A stretch of 64,000 nucleotides of DNA from Sweltsa coloradensis (GCA_024449915.1 JAMZAV010000007.1:1-64000), one strand, 5' to 3'; counted from the first letter of the stretch, positions 45,271 through 57,561 are shown. A program made the numbers and translations. The notes: a model not told the origin generated them from the sequence alone.

Positions 45271-46012
45271 GTATAGTCAATTGGAAACCAGCAAGTGTCT
45301 TCAATGTTGGTTTTAAGATGTCTATGACTGAAATTAGAAAAAGAAGAGTTCGCGCGAGATGGTATTTGTATGAATTGTTTATTTCCCCCTCTAAGTGTAC
45401 ACGATCTTTTTAATCATGATGTCGACGAAAAGTCTCAAAGTAATGATGAGGTTGCTAAAGGTTTACCAGTATTGCAAAAAGGAATGAAGCTTGGACATCT
45501 TAATATACGTAATTGGGATAAGTATATAGATCAGATTGAGGGTTATTCTTGACACGCCCAATTTGATATATTTGCTTGCTGTGAAACATATTTAGATGAA
45601 TCTGTTCCAGATGGTTTTATTACTGTTGACAATTATAAAATGCTTAGATTTGATCGTGAAAGGGTAGGGGGAAGGGTTAGTTATTTATATTGCTGAGAAG
45701 TTCATGTCAAGTGTATTTGAGTGTAAAGTTAAATTTCCGATGGATGTAGAGTTGCAGTCATTTAAATTCTGGCTTCCAAATGTAAAACCAATGATTTTTA
45801 CAGCAGTTTATAAAGCCCACACGTAAAGTTAGAAGAATTTTCAGATTGTTTTGATAGTTTAGTAAATAAATTTAAAGTTGGAAGCTAATGAATTATTTTT
45901 TCTAGGTGATTTCAACATTGAATTTGGGGTAAGAAGACATTACCAGTAAATCATTTCCCAAAAATTTTCACTAGATCACATGGATTGGTGCAATGATAAA
46001 ATCTGTTACTAG

Positions 46013-48611
46013 GGTTAAAATGGTCATTTCCGTGGGCAAATCAACCCAAACCGAGGGCCAAAAAAAACTTCACCGACACAGTTTTCATGATTTTTTTATT
46101 TTAGTTAATACCCCAAAAAATACCATAAATCCAAATTTTAGGGGCTCTACCTTAAATACTTTTTGAGTTACAGCCGGTCAAAAAATTGCCCGTAAACTCA
46201 ATTTTAGTTCGCGCGCTTTAGCCCATAAAAAGCAGTAGCTCTGAAACTATTTGTCCTAGAAAGCTCTTCCATATGTCATTTGAAAGCTGTTGCAAAAATC
46301 TATCCATAATAACTACTTTCAACATTGTTTTGGGCAATTCATATGCTATTGTGCTACAGTGTATTTTTTGACCTTGAATTTTTCCAAAAAAAGGTATCTT
46401 TGAAAAAAAAGAAAAAAAATTGGTTTGGGATCTTGATGTAAAGTTCTATGTGTGTGCCAAATTTAAAAGATGGGGGTGCAAGGGTTTAGATTCTGTAGCT
46501 AAATGAATACTGGAAAATGTTCAAAAATTCAGTTTATCCCAACATTAAATTTTCTTTTAACTTTGCTCAATAGAAAGGGGCCTACTGATAAACCCAGTTA
46601 CATAAATTTAAAGTCCCAAAACATAGGTTGCATAGATATGTTTATAAAGGTTATGCCTACCCCATTTCAATAAATTATGATTTCCAACTTGTGAGCTTAA
46701 TGTCTGTTTGAGATGTTTCACTCTTGCTCAGTAAATTTACACTCGTCCTGTCATAGTTGTGGGTCAATTATTGTTAGTATGTAACCTAGGGCCCTGTTAG
46801 GATATCTTGTATCTACGGGTATGAGGACAATGATGAAGGCCCATGTGGATGAAAAAAGCTTAATGTCACCTATTTCTTATTGTCGTCAGTTGAAAATAAC
46901 ACACGACGTCACGAAACCCCCGTAGTACTTCAAAATTGACACAAAACCTTTTCTCTAACGTGTGTTGAATGGGAAAAAATATTTTTGTGGCTACAGTAGT
47001 GTTTAAAATTTGGGTATCAAGCAATGTAATTTCTGAGTGCCAGAGATCGTGCTATAGCAGCCCGGCCGAAAACCGTTCTTTGAGGAGATGTTCATGGGTG
47101 TCAGGGTTTCTCATTGGTACAATAGAATAAAGACACATTTGTTAAGGTTGGAATTGCCCATTCGTACAACTGCCTTGGAGTCATTATTTGGTTTGGTATG
47201 CTCTCTGCAGACTTGCCCGTGCTGCCAGCGCTCAAATCATCAACAAGCACCTTTCCCGTGGGAAGTGGCCGAAAAATGCCACTCTGCAGAAATACCATGA
47301 AAATCCTCTTTGTGAAGACAAAGATATACAAAGTCTTTTGGTTTTATTTTGGGCTGCAGAGCCATCAGAAAAGTAAAATATTTTCTTAACTGCCCCAGGG
47401 AACTTGTTTCTTAAACTTCAATTAACTTAGTTTGAAAAGGTGAACGCCAACGGCCACAGTATCATGGAAAAGGACATTCTGAAATTATTACAAAACTTAG
47501 GCCTAGGCCTACATATTTTGTCTCACCATTCTCTTTTGTAGTAGGTATGCCAAAAAAGGATTAATTGTGGTTTGGGCATTGTCTCAATGGTATCCTTGGG
47601 CTGCATCTTGCAAAACAAATGAGTAATTTTCCGCAGTCACAAATCACTAAAAATTCCCCCTCTTCCCGCGCCTTTTTTGGGGTGTTTGAAATTCTGATTG
47701 CTGCCTTACAATGAAAGAGTGTCGATTCCAAATTAATCAACTAATCACAAAAAACATCAACCAAATTATCGGCTATTTTGTTAATGTTTTAAGATTGCAG
47801 CGATCTACCGACACCCCCTGTTTGTATGTAATATTTTCAATCATTTCCCGGTCCATGATATCTAGCAAATTCTTCTTCAAAGGTGTTGCACCAGGGCAGT
47901 GAGGACAGTCCGATAAATAACACTTAGGCACATGTAGATCGCTCATCATAGTTGCTAAGCAGTCTAGGTAGGATGACAATATGGCTGACTCACTTGATTT
48001 TACATGACACTATTGCCACTATTTGGGAATAAATTGAAACACAATTCGTATTTGAATTCTAAGATGTAAAAACAAATGTTAAAATTAAAGTTTGCCGGAA
48101 AAAAAAAGGGATTTTTAACATTTTCCAGTATTCATTTAGCTACAGAACCTAAAGTCCTAAACCCATTGCACCCCCATCTTGAAATTTGGCACAACATAGA
48201 AACTTAATCAAATATCAAGCCAATTTATTTTTTTTTTTTTCAAAGATACCTTTTTGGGGAAAAATTTTAAGGTCAAAACATACACTGTAGCACAATAGCA
48301 TATGAATTGCTCAAAACAAGTTTAAAGTAGTTATAATGGATAGATTTTGCAACAGCTTTCAAATGGACATATGGAAGAGCTTTCTAGGGCAAATAGTTTC
48401 AGAGCTACTGGGATTTAGCGCTAAAAGCGCGCGAACCCAAATTTGAGTTTACGGGCAATATTTGACCGGTGTAACTCAAAAAGTATTTAAGGTAGAGACC
48501 TAAATTTGGATTTATGGTTTTTTTGGGGGTATTAACTAAAATAAAAAAAATCATGAAATCTGAGTCGGTGAAGTTTTTTTCATCGGTTGATTTGACATGG
48601 AATGACCCTAA
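46013..48611. mobile_element. 2.6-kb foldback element inside the LINE
   Basis: Inverted arms of about 500 bp (46,021-46,525 and 48,105-48,606) enclose 1.6 kb. Matched blocks include TTTTTATTTTAGTTAATACC against GGTATTAACTAAAATAAAAA, and CATATGCTATTGTGCTA against TAGCACAATAGCATATG. The outer ends read AGGGT...GGTCATTTCC and the complement GGAATGACCCT. Its insertion splits the LINE between TRV and NRSATLIDHV. The interior (46,526-48,104) has no recognised protein. Confidence 0.8.
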
Positions 48612-49631
48612 TAGGTCAGCTACTTTAATTGATCATGTTTAGTAAATCACAATGAAAATATTTTTCAGTCAGGTTTATAAGTGTAGGATTAAGTTTATCA
48701 TGAATTAATTTATTGTGTTCGTAAGATTAATAAGCAAAAGGTTTTCCTAAATTTGTAAATACTAGAAATTATAAGAATGTTGATTGGAAGCAGGTAAATG
48801 AAGATATATCAAGTGGTCCCCTTGACCAAATTGGTATGGCGGTAAGTTCCGATGATAAATTAGAAATGTTTTGTTAAAGTAACCCTGGAAACTCTAAATG
48901 AGCAAGCACCCCCCTTTAAAATTTAAAAGTTAAAGGAAAACCAGCCCCATGGTTAACAGCAGATATTAGGAAATCCATGCATAGGAGAGACCACTTGCGC
49001 AAAGAATTTAGAATTTTTAGAAGGCCATCAACGTGGAGGAATACAAGAAAGTTAGAAATAAGGTAAATAATCAGATTCGTTTTTCTAAGCGTGAGCATTT
49101 TAAGTCTTCTTTTGATAATGATATTTCTTCAAAATCTTTATGGTCAGTTTATAATAATGTTGACAGGTAACAAAGTGAAAAATGAGTGTAGCATAGCCTC
49201 ATTGACAGAGAATGGGGTATCCTACACGTCTAATCCTGACATTTGCTGTGAACGATGTAGATTTTTCCAGTGAAATTGGTAAGTTTAAAGATTTAAATAG
49301 AAAAGAAGCAGATGATCTCCCGCATGTAAAGGTAACTAATGAAGAAGTCATTTCAGCAATTAAAACGCCTTAAAATTAAAAGCTCGACAACACTTCAAGA
49401 GATTCCATGCATACTATTCAAGAAATGCGCATCAATAGTCGGATTATGCTAGCGTATCTAATTTCCCATTTCTTTCTTGTAGGTGATTCCCAACACAGCT
49501 GAAATTGGCAAGGGTAACACCTTTTTATAAGGGTAAAGGTAAAAAGAGTGATAGGAATTCTTATCGACCTATATCAACTCTTCCAATTGTAGGGAAAATT
49601 ATTGAAAATATTTTGCACATGAGGTTATTAC

Positions 49632-50161
49632 ATGAAGTGGATGCAACAACATGGTTTTAGGAAAGGTAGATCAACGCAAAGTGCCCTTCTAGCATTTACA
49701 GATTTTATCTATAAAGGGATTGACAAGCGGAATGGTAAGGTTGGAGCTGTTTTTGTTGATCTTAGGAAAGCATTTGATTCAGTACCTTTTTTACCTCTTT
49801 TAATAAAACTAAAAACCAGGTATAACATAAGTCCTTATTGGTTAGCAATATTAGCGGAGTACTTTGTAAAAAGAAAATGTTTATCAATCTTGCAAAATAT
49901 AGTTCAAAAGTATTCAATATATTTTGTGGAGTACCACAAGGATCAATATTAGGACCCCTTTTATTTATTCTTTACATAGATGATATATCTACTATAATGG
50001 GAGGAATCAATTATATTTTATATGCTGATGACTTGGTCTTTTATTTAGAAGGTGTGGATGTTGAAGAGATCGTAAGACGTCTTCAAGAAGTTTTAAAGAG
50101 GATGGATGATTGGTTTAAAACTCAGGAACTGATATTAATTATAGTAAAACAAATTTTATGA
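49632..50161 (+). pseudogene. LINE reverse transcriptase, broken frame
   Basis: The palm of the LINE polymerase. Frame one (49,632-49,880) gives GFRKGRSTQSALLAFTDFIY, and FVDLRKAFDSVP. Frame two (from about 49,870 to 50,155) gives FCGVPQGSILGPLLFILYID and the catalytic YADDLVFYLEG. The shift lies near 49,865 in the K-R-K-C region. The downstream thumb is traceable to about 50,800 with more breaks. Confidence 0.8.
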
Positions 50162-51279
50162 TTTTTCATAAGGCTAATGATAGAAGCATGAATGATATTC
50201 ATTTGACGTTGAATTGTAATGGTAAGCTAATTTCTAGAGTATATGAATTTAAATATCTTGGAGTTTTCTAGATTGTAATTTAAATTTTAAGAAACATTAT
50301 GAATATGTATGTAATAAAGTATCATCAGCAATAGGAATTATAAGTAGAATGAAGAGGTTTGTAACAGAGAGAATGTTAAAGTTACTTGTAGATTCTTATA
50401 TCACTCTATTATGATTATTGTTTAGTGGTTTGGGCAGTAAGACCTTCTACCGAATATGTTGTACTTCAGAAGAGAATTGACCATCTGTTGATTCAATTCC
50501 TATAAGCCAAGATTTACAATCTGATTGCTTCACGATTGAGGAAAGAATGAAATATAGCGTACTGGTAAATACATACAAAGTATTGAAAGGTATGTATTCA
50601 GGTATTTTACCCAATATTTTCAATTTGTTGATCGTGATAGAAATTCTATTCTAATGAACTCTTTGAAAGTTCCTAAATTAAATTCTGAATCATTAAGAAA
50701 GTCATTCTTGTACAGAGGAGTATCCTTTTGGAATTCAATTCTTATGATATTAGAAGCCAGTTTACTGAGCTAGGAATAGTACAATTTAAAAGTAAAATTG
50801 AAGCAATGATAATGAATCGAAGAACAAAGAAGAATTGATTTTTACTATTATTTGTGGGCATTGTCACTGTGTTTATGTAATGTTAATTATATTCATGTGT
50901 TCTTATTTATGATTTTGCTGTTCTCTTTGTTTGTTTATTATTGCTTTGATTTTGATGTATTCAATGTATTTTCAATTGATATTTTTCTGCCTAGATTGTC
51001 TGGTTGCCGCCCACTGGTGGAACTTGCAACTTGAGTTAGGTGTCCTGTATCATTGCTGTGATCAGTTTTTGACTTGAACAATTTTAAATAATTATATATC
51101 TGATATAATTATATATTAAAGTCAAGATCTTTTGTACTAAATTGTTATCAAGATTTGAACACAAGAATGATGGTTGAACACAAGAATGAAGATTCGCGTT
51201 CGGTGGTTTCTTCCGCGAAAGATTGGTTACTCCCTGATTTGCTGTTCCTGATTTTTGGCAAACCTCATATCGTTTGAGT

Positions 51280-51400
51280 GGGATCGTCTAATAAATCAGT
51301 TTTTTCTTTTTTTTTTCTTTTTAATGTTTCTTTCTTTCTTTCTTTCTTTCTTTCTTTTTTTTCTTTCTTTTTTTTTTTTTTTTTTTTTTTTTTTCTTTCC
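51280..51400 (+). repeat. T-rich tract with (TTTC)n
   Basis: About 120 bases of T with five TTTC units (near 51,327-51,360) and a run of more than 25 T. On the minus strand it could be an A-rich retroelement tail, but no body is attached. Confidence 0.7.
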
Positions 51401-51617
51401 CCACCCCTTTTTTTATATATTCGATTCATTCATAAATTGCATTTAATATCCTTTTTATTTGTTATCAAATTTGTTGAGTATTTAATGCATTGTTGTAATA
51501 TTACTATTTCAAATATTCACTTAAATGTAGTTCATTGTTGTGTCTGCATCTATGTAATTAGATTTATTTAGTTGTCCTCCTTTGTAAATCAGTTTTTATA
51601 ACTGAATAGGATAGACG

Positions 51618-51655
51618 TTAAATAAATAAATAAATAAATAAATAAAAATAAATAA
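51618..51655. repeat. (AAAT)n microsatellite
   Basis: Tandem AAAT units from about 51,618 to 51,653. Similar runs occur at 42,964-42,990 and 63,726-63,752. Confidence 0.85.
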
Positions 51656-51734
51656 ACACCGGTACGTGCAACACGACCCGAGTACGACATTCCCATAATG
51701 TTACATACCTGAAAATTTGTAAAATAGGAGAGAA

Positions 51735-52230
51735 TGGATAAAATCCACCGCCATCTAGAGGACCTTGACATCATTTCTTTGGTAAAACTATTTTAACTCT
51801 TTGATAACAAATAATACACTGCTTCCTCGATAGTATTTTGATGCATAGTGACCAGAATTCAAGTGCGACTTTTCGTTGCCATGGTAACGTTACTTTTGTT
51901 AAAATGTAATTTCTATCTACACTACTTAAGGTCTTGACCGATTTAGCTGAAAATTTGTAAAATAGGAGAGAATGTTGTACTTATTGACCCTGCAAAATTT
52001 CATAACGATCGGTACATTTTTATTTATTTATTTTTTATAACCAACGATCGGATTTTGTTCAAAAACTATACAGCAACCCGCCTAGGTGGTATGTACAAAC
52101 ATGTGTGCAAAATTTCAGGTCTATCAGAGAAACGGTGCGACCTGTACCAAAGCAGTAACAGGAAAAAACAAACAAAAAAAAACAGACATTCGAGCCATAA
52201 GAGTCAAGTGGAGACGCTCGCTCAATAACA
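51735..52230 (-). mobile_element. Copy related to the Helentron-like family 2 element (partial)
   Basis: The part at 51,735-51,930 is a close direct match to 37,255-37,500 (CCACCGCCATCTAGAGGACC, GTTGCCATGGTAACGTTACT). The far edge (52,205-52,230) reads AGTGGAGACGCTCGCTCAAT, equivalent to the 5' start of family 2 on the minus strand. The CTAG 3' end was not found, so the copy is truncated or rearranged at its low-coordinate side. Confidence 0.6.
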
Positions 52231-52263
52231 TAACACCAAGCCATGAAACAGATAGTGACTTAC

Positions 52264-52351
52264 ATTCATCACCATGGATGTTACAAGTCTCTGCGGTATC
52301 TGGCCCTGCTTCACTATGGTTATTCTTTGCATCAGAGCTTTCATCTGCAGC
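52264..52351 (-). CDS. TACC: TACC gene, small acidic exon
   Basis: An 88-base exon (29 codons plus one base). The acceptor is TTTATCCTCAG and the donor GTAAGT. It reads AADESSDAKNNHSEAGPDTA and ends HGDE, a disordered acidic linker. The support is the strong splice sites and the phase: the upstream exon ends in phase 0, and the downstream exon starts with the two bases needed. There is no conserved motif, so alternative splicing or an error cannot be excluded. Confidence 0.75.
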
Positions 52352-52811
52352 CTGAGGATAAACAATATATTATTACAAATAAAATTAAGAGGGGAGGGGG
52401 GGGGGGGTGTGTATGGTGTGGTATGGTTGTATAATGTAGCGATTCTGACCAAACGAGTGGGGCTACAACGTTTTTTCATTGACATTAAGGTAATAGTGAT
52501 ATAGCATCTTTTGAAAGAAAAAGTTGAAAAAGTTTTCTGGAAGGCTTCCAAATAAAGGTTTCAATATAAGCCTTATACAAGAATATAATCAACGAGTAAC
52601 TATAGCTACTTGACAATGATCGACTACATTCTTTACAAAAAGCAAGTCTTTGGACCACTAGATATTTTACATCCTATTGTTAATTGGTAATACGTACCAT
52701 AGAAATGAAATCAACTTTGGTAAAATTATTATATTTTAACTTTTAACCAATAATTTTGCAATGGAACTTGAAAAGGTAGGCTAATGAGATCACACACACA
52801 ACAAAAACTTG

Positions 52812-53510
52812 TTGGATGAGCGTAGCGAAGATTCCATTTCACTACACTGGAGAAAAAAATCCGGAATGTTTTTTCTTTTTTTTTCCCTGTATTTTTGTGT
52901 GTTTGTCAGCACGATTCCGGCTAAACCGATACTCCATTTGCGATGAAATTTTATGGAGGCCTTCGAAATCTCTGAACTTAGAACTGCCACGTTTTTGAGC
53001 GCAATCAAAAAATTATTTCTCATGAAAATCGCAATTTTACGATTTTATTTTTTTAAATTTAAATTTATTTTACTTAACACCTTGTATGCTTTATCCAATT
53101 TTAATGATGTTTTCACAGAACCTTAATTTTATGAATAAAGATATCCGTGTGAAATTTGAGCTCAATCGAAAAATTATTTTCCATGAAAATATAAATTTAG
53201 TGTTTTTTTTCTTTTTTAAAACAATTTTTTGACTTATAACACCTAAGCCTACATGCTTTATCCCATTGTAATAATTTTTTCACAGAACCTTAATTTCATG
53301 AATTTATATATTCGTGTGAAATTTGAGCGCAATCAAATAATTATTTCGGATAAAAATCGCATTTTTTTTTTTTTAATTAGTACGATTAATTAAAAAAATT
53401 AAAAATTTAAGGTTATTTTTTATTTAATTTAATTTTAAAAAAAATCTTGGCAGCTCAATGCACCAATTACGCTCATCCAACAACGCGGCGGGACTTAAGC
53501 GTTTTCCTAG
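52812..53510 (+). mobile_element. Helentron-like element, family 1, copy 5
   Basis: It starts TTGGATGAGCGTAGCGAAGA and ends with the inverted start motif, the AACGC/GCGTT hairpin and TTTTCCTAG before T. The body matches the other copies. A long palindrome begins at its last base. Confidence 0.75.
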
Positions 53511-53884
53511 TAAAAATACAGCCAAACCTTACACACTCAAAAGAAATGAGATCTAAAAAAGGGCCAAGCTCATCTACCCTTCCACATTTGCGCATTCTTA
53601 ATTCATAAACGTACAGTGTCCCGTAACAGCATCCTTGAAAAGCTTGGCAAAATAGAATTTGTATGATATTTATTACGTTTAAATTAATTAGAAAAAAAGA
53701 ACTTGGATGAACTACGTTTAAATTAATAATTGCAAATTCTATTTTGCCAAGCTTTTCAAGGATGCTGTTACGGGACACTGTACGTTTATGAATTAAGAAT
53801 GCGCAAATGTGGAAGGGTAGATGAGCTTGGCCCTTTTTAAGATCTAATTTCTTTTGAGTGTGTAAGGTTTGGCAGTATTTTTAC
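53511..53884. repeat. Near-perfect palindrome, about 160-bp arms
   Basis: Arms 53,511-53,672 and about 53,722-53,884 are inverted copies with very few differences (GCCAAGCTCATCTACCCTTC against GAAGGGTAGATGAGCTTGGC, and so on). The spacer is about 50 bases of AT-rich sequence that itself contains a direct repeat of TACGTTTAAATTAAT. The outer end resembles sequence at 14,215-14,245. No coding sequence was seen. Confidence 0.85.
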
Positions 53885-53889
53885 AAGTT

Positions 53890-55935
53890 TTTGTTATGTG
53901 TGTGTTATGCATATCAATTAAATATGTAGGCCTAGGCCTAATATTAACATTATTCATCAATCATCATTCATCATGTATCCTGTGTATTTCACATATCATT
54001 ATTAATTATTATTGTATACCTATATTCTATTACCCAATATTATAATTGTGTAGGTATTCATCATATCATTATTATTAATTTATTATTTATTAATTAACCT
54101 ATCTTAGTACCTGATTGTTACTGGTTCAAATTGACAGTCAAATTAAATATATGCATTATGTATTTACCGGTATCTATGGCAACATCAATAAATCTATCTA
54201 TCTATCACGAAAAAACTGTAATTTCGCGACTATCCCATTCTCATAAGAGGACGCAGGCAATACAGATCTTCCATATAATTACCGTCAAAGGCACAATCCT
54301 TTACGTAATCAATTAATTTTTTTGCATTATATCAATAAAGAATCAAACAATTCTGTTATTATATTGGAATTTTATAATGTATATTTTTTAAAGAGCGATT
54401 TAAAAAAAAGATCTTTCTAGAGGCGATATAAATATTTGGATATGACAGACGAGTTTAGAACCATCTCTTATGAAGCATATATTTTTTCCAAATTTTTATC
54501 TCTATAACTACTATCCAGAACGACGTGCGTTTAGTGTATGGCGGGCTAGTCTACCGCTTGCCCCTGCAGATAAAATGTATCAAGCGTAGCGCCAAGCTCT
54601 CAGCCACGAGAGGGCAGGTAGAAGTGACGCGGAAAACATCCAAACATGGGGTTGACACAGTAGACCTGCGGCGAAGCGGCGTTACACGTGTAGGCTCCAG
54701 CACTAACCTTGGAACTTGTTTCAGTACTTGAGTGTTGTTCACATACTATTAGTGTTACATGAAATATCTGTGATTTATTTTCCTTGTCGTAAGTGACTTG
54801 TATTATTAGTGTAAATGTTTAGTTAGACCTTGGTACGCGCATATTCCTATTTTATCGCATATAACCTCCCGGGTTCGATCCCGGTGTAGTCACTTTTTTA
54901 ATTTCTGTCTAAAGTACTAACATAAGAGCGTCATAGTCGCCTACTATAAAGCCAAGGTAAAACAAAAATATATATTTTTTGAATTGCAAACATATTATAT
55001 GAAACCCCATTCTACACAGCACGGCAGTCATGCACCGTAAATGCTCTAAATACTTATTTGTCGCAAGGATTGCCGCTGTAGGGTTCACATCAGGTTTAGC
55101 CGGTGTTTTTTTGTATTATGTTTATTTTTGTCTTTCTTCTACGAGATCCCTGCAGTCACCGACCAGGAAAGCTGTTGGGTTCCCTTTCCACACCCCTACT
55201 TAACATTGATGATTCTATGTGTGAAATAACACCATTCAACAGTTGAATAGCAACGAGATGAAACCCTGTCTTCTTATTTTCATCTAGATAGGATATTATG
55301 ACGCTATACACTGGCTAACTTGTCCCGTCGTGAGACTGTCAACTACAATAAAAGTAACTGACTAGTTTACTCTATTCCTTGTTGTGTATATATCGGAACC
55401 ATAATGTTGGTTGTCGGTCTAGTGTGTTTTATTTCAAACTGTTGTATTGCTGTTTAGCTTGTTGAGTAGTTTGCACACATGTAGTCGCGTGCGTCTAATC
55501 AATGGAATGAATAAATATGTGTATTGAGAGAAACCTATTGGAGCTGTCACATCAGATATACATCGCGCACGCACACACAAACTAGTCAGATAAAACATTA
55601 ACACAGCAGATAGTAGTTTCCTTCATCTAAAGAAAGCTCCCATCTGTCCTTGTTGTTTTGAAATCGTAACTAGGCAAGGAGAATGAGATACGACAACGCC
55701 ATGACAAGTATCCGGATTGTTTGGAATCTCCTGACATGTCCATAGATAATGGGAATGGATTACCTGCAGGAACTATTATTGTAAGGTGTAAATTTAGTTA
55801 ATTTACCACCATTTAACAGGGTGAGGGTTGTACCGAAATTGACTATTTCTGAAACTATTACATTCCCGCCGAACGCCCACACTTTCTACTCTTACAATAA
55901 TTTTTACATTTAAAAAAAAATATAAATATGCAAGT
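53890..55935. other. TACC intron; PLE-like terminus near 55.1 kb, otherwise no gene
   Basis: Around 55,100-55,195, CAGTCACCGACCAGGAAAGC followed by TGTTGGGTTCC matches PLE tails elsewhere in the window. Near 54,866-54,890, GGGTTCGATCCC resembles a lone polymerase III B box. No exon was found. Confidence 0.45.
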
Positions 55936-55939
55936 TTAG

Positions 55940-56693
55940 TTGGATGAGCAAAGCAAAGACTTCAATTTCACTGACCCCTCAAAAAATTTAGCTCAAATGT
56001 TTTTTTTTTGTATTTTTGTCTGTTTGTTAGCTGGATTCCGGGCAAACGGCATAAGCGATCTTGATGAAAATTGTAGGGGACCTTCGAAATCTCTAAACTT
56101 AGAAGTGTATTGTTTTTGGGTACAATCGAAGAAATATTTCTCATGAATATCGTACTTTTACGATTTTTTTCGATTTTTAGTGCGATATTTTCGTGTTATT
56201 TGGGCCGATTCTGACCAAACGGGTGGGGCTACAACGTTCATATTATACATGGACATTAAGGTTATGGTGATGTAGTACCTTTTGAAAGAAAAAGTTGGAA
56301 AAATTAGCCAGAATCCATAGAAATAAAGCTTTTAATATAAGTTTTTTACGGTTTAGTGCGATATTTTCGTGCCATTTGGGCCGATTATGACCAAACGGGT
56401 GGGGCTACAACGTTCATATTATGCATGGACATTAAGGTTACGGTGATGTAGTACCCTTTGAAAGAAAAAGTTGAAAAAGTTTGCCAGAATCCATAGAAAT
56501 AAGGCTTTTAATATAAGGTTTTTTTGCAGTAAATAATAACATTTGACAAGTAACAATAGAAACTTGACAACAATCACCTACAATGCATAGGCAGCAAAGC
56601 AAAACACTTACAAAAGTAAAGATATCCCACGCAAACTAAAAACTTAAAAAAAAGCTCATCCATCAACGCGGCGGGACTTTAGCGTTTTCCTAG
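55940..56693 (+). mobile_element. Helentron-like element, family 1, divergent copy 6
   Basis: It starts TTGGATGAGCAAAGCAAAGA and ends AACGCGGCGGGACTTTAGCG then TTTTCCTAG before TT. The interior differs. It has two tandem units of about 180 bp (from about 56,185 and 56,347) sharing GCCGATTATGACCAAACGGG, and TGGGGCTACAACGTTCA. The same block occurs once near 52,440-52,560. Confidence 0.7.
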
Positions 56694-56699
56694 TTTATT

Positions 56700-57560
56700 T
56701 ATTGATGTTTAAATTCCTCCACTCGTCAACTGCCAAAGAAACAAATTTGAAACCATTGAACCTAACGCCCCCACCCCTTTGTAAGACACTTTCCCATGCC
56801 CTAATAACTATTATAATTATTTATGTTGCAGGAAATTGGGCAACGTAGAAGAAAATCAGTTGAACGAATCTTGTGAATTGTAGATGATATTGGTCTAGTT
56901 TTATGATTATTGATTATATACCTTCATTTAAAATTATACTTGTAATAGAGGTCTTACATTACAACTTTCTAGACTTTTCGCGGATATTTAACGTCCTTAA
57001 ACAGGATTTTAAAAAAAGTCAGTGGCAGACCTGTGCTGTTGCTAATGCTACATGCCCCAAAAAAGTACTATGCTACTTTTTTTCTAACGAAGATCAGAGA
57101 TCAGTCTGGAATGTCCCAAAGGAGGGGGATAAGATGCTAATCACTTCATTTCAATGTGTAATACAGATAGTTCGCGAAATTATAAAGCGGATTACGCTCC
57201 AAATGAAGAATCCGACTTCTCATTATCGTTGATACATATTTGCCTGCGTTTTGTGAAGAGTTTACGACCGTGAAATAGCATTCAAGATGCATAACATATT
57301 TGGTGAAGTCAGACCTACGAACTCCTGATGTGACGATCACTACACTGGTTATTCTGAGAGAGATAGCAACGATGTGTGTGCCAGCGAGACAAGATTTCCT
57401 TGTTGATTCTGGTGCTGTCTGCGGGTGGAAACATGTCCTGCTTGACTGATCGGTGTTTCTATTTCTCTCTAGGTATAGGTCTCTAGTTGGTCATTGCTCG
57501 CTCGTCGATTGTGTTGTGTCGGCGCCTGCAGGGTTGGCTTGGCCGGATATAAATTTATTG
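56700..57560. other. TACC intron; no gene recognised
   Basis: An open frame of 109 codons (56,903-57,232, plus) has no motif that I recognise and no supporting splice context. The rest is unremarkable. Confidence 0.4.
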
Positions 57561-57561
57561 T

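Larger units (their letters stand above)
45116..50840 (+). mobile_element. LINE with PHD-like ORF1 start, split by a foldback element
   Basis: A plus-strand non-LTR retrotransposon. ORF1 begins at 45,116. The endonuclease follows: GMKLGHLNIRNWDKYIDQIE near 45,483, a D-I-F-A-C-C-E-T-Y-L-D-E block, GDFNIEF, and NRSATLIDHV, the last resuming after the 2.6-kb insertion. The linker reads KPAPWLTADIRKSMHRRDHL near 48,950. Reverse transcriptase occupies 49,490-50,160: NSYRPISTLP, GFRKGRSTQSALL, FVDLRKAFDSVP, GVPQGSILGPLLFILYIDD and YADDLVFY. Several frameshifts and stops are present. The polymerase is clearly different from the two LINEs at 5.5 and 14.2 kb. Confidence 0.85.

Noticed and set aside
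47088..47389. Several open frames in the centre of the foldback element
   Set aside because: Frames overlap on both strands, none over 80 codons, with no motif. I could not support a transposase.
56903..57232. 109-codon plus-strand open frame
   Set aside because: No motif, start context or paralogue; it is on the opposite strand within a TACC intron.
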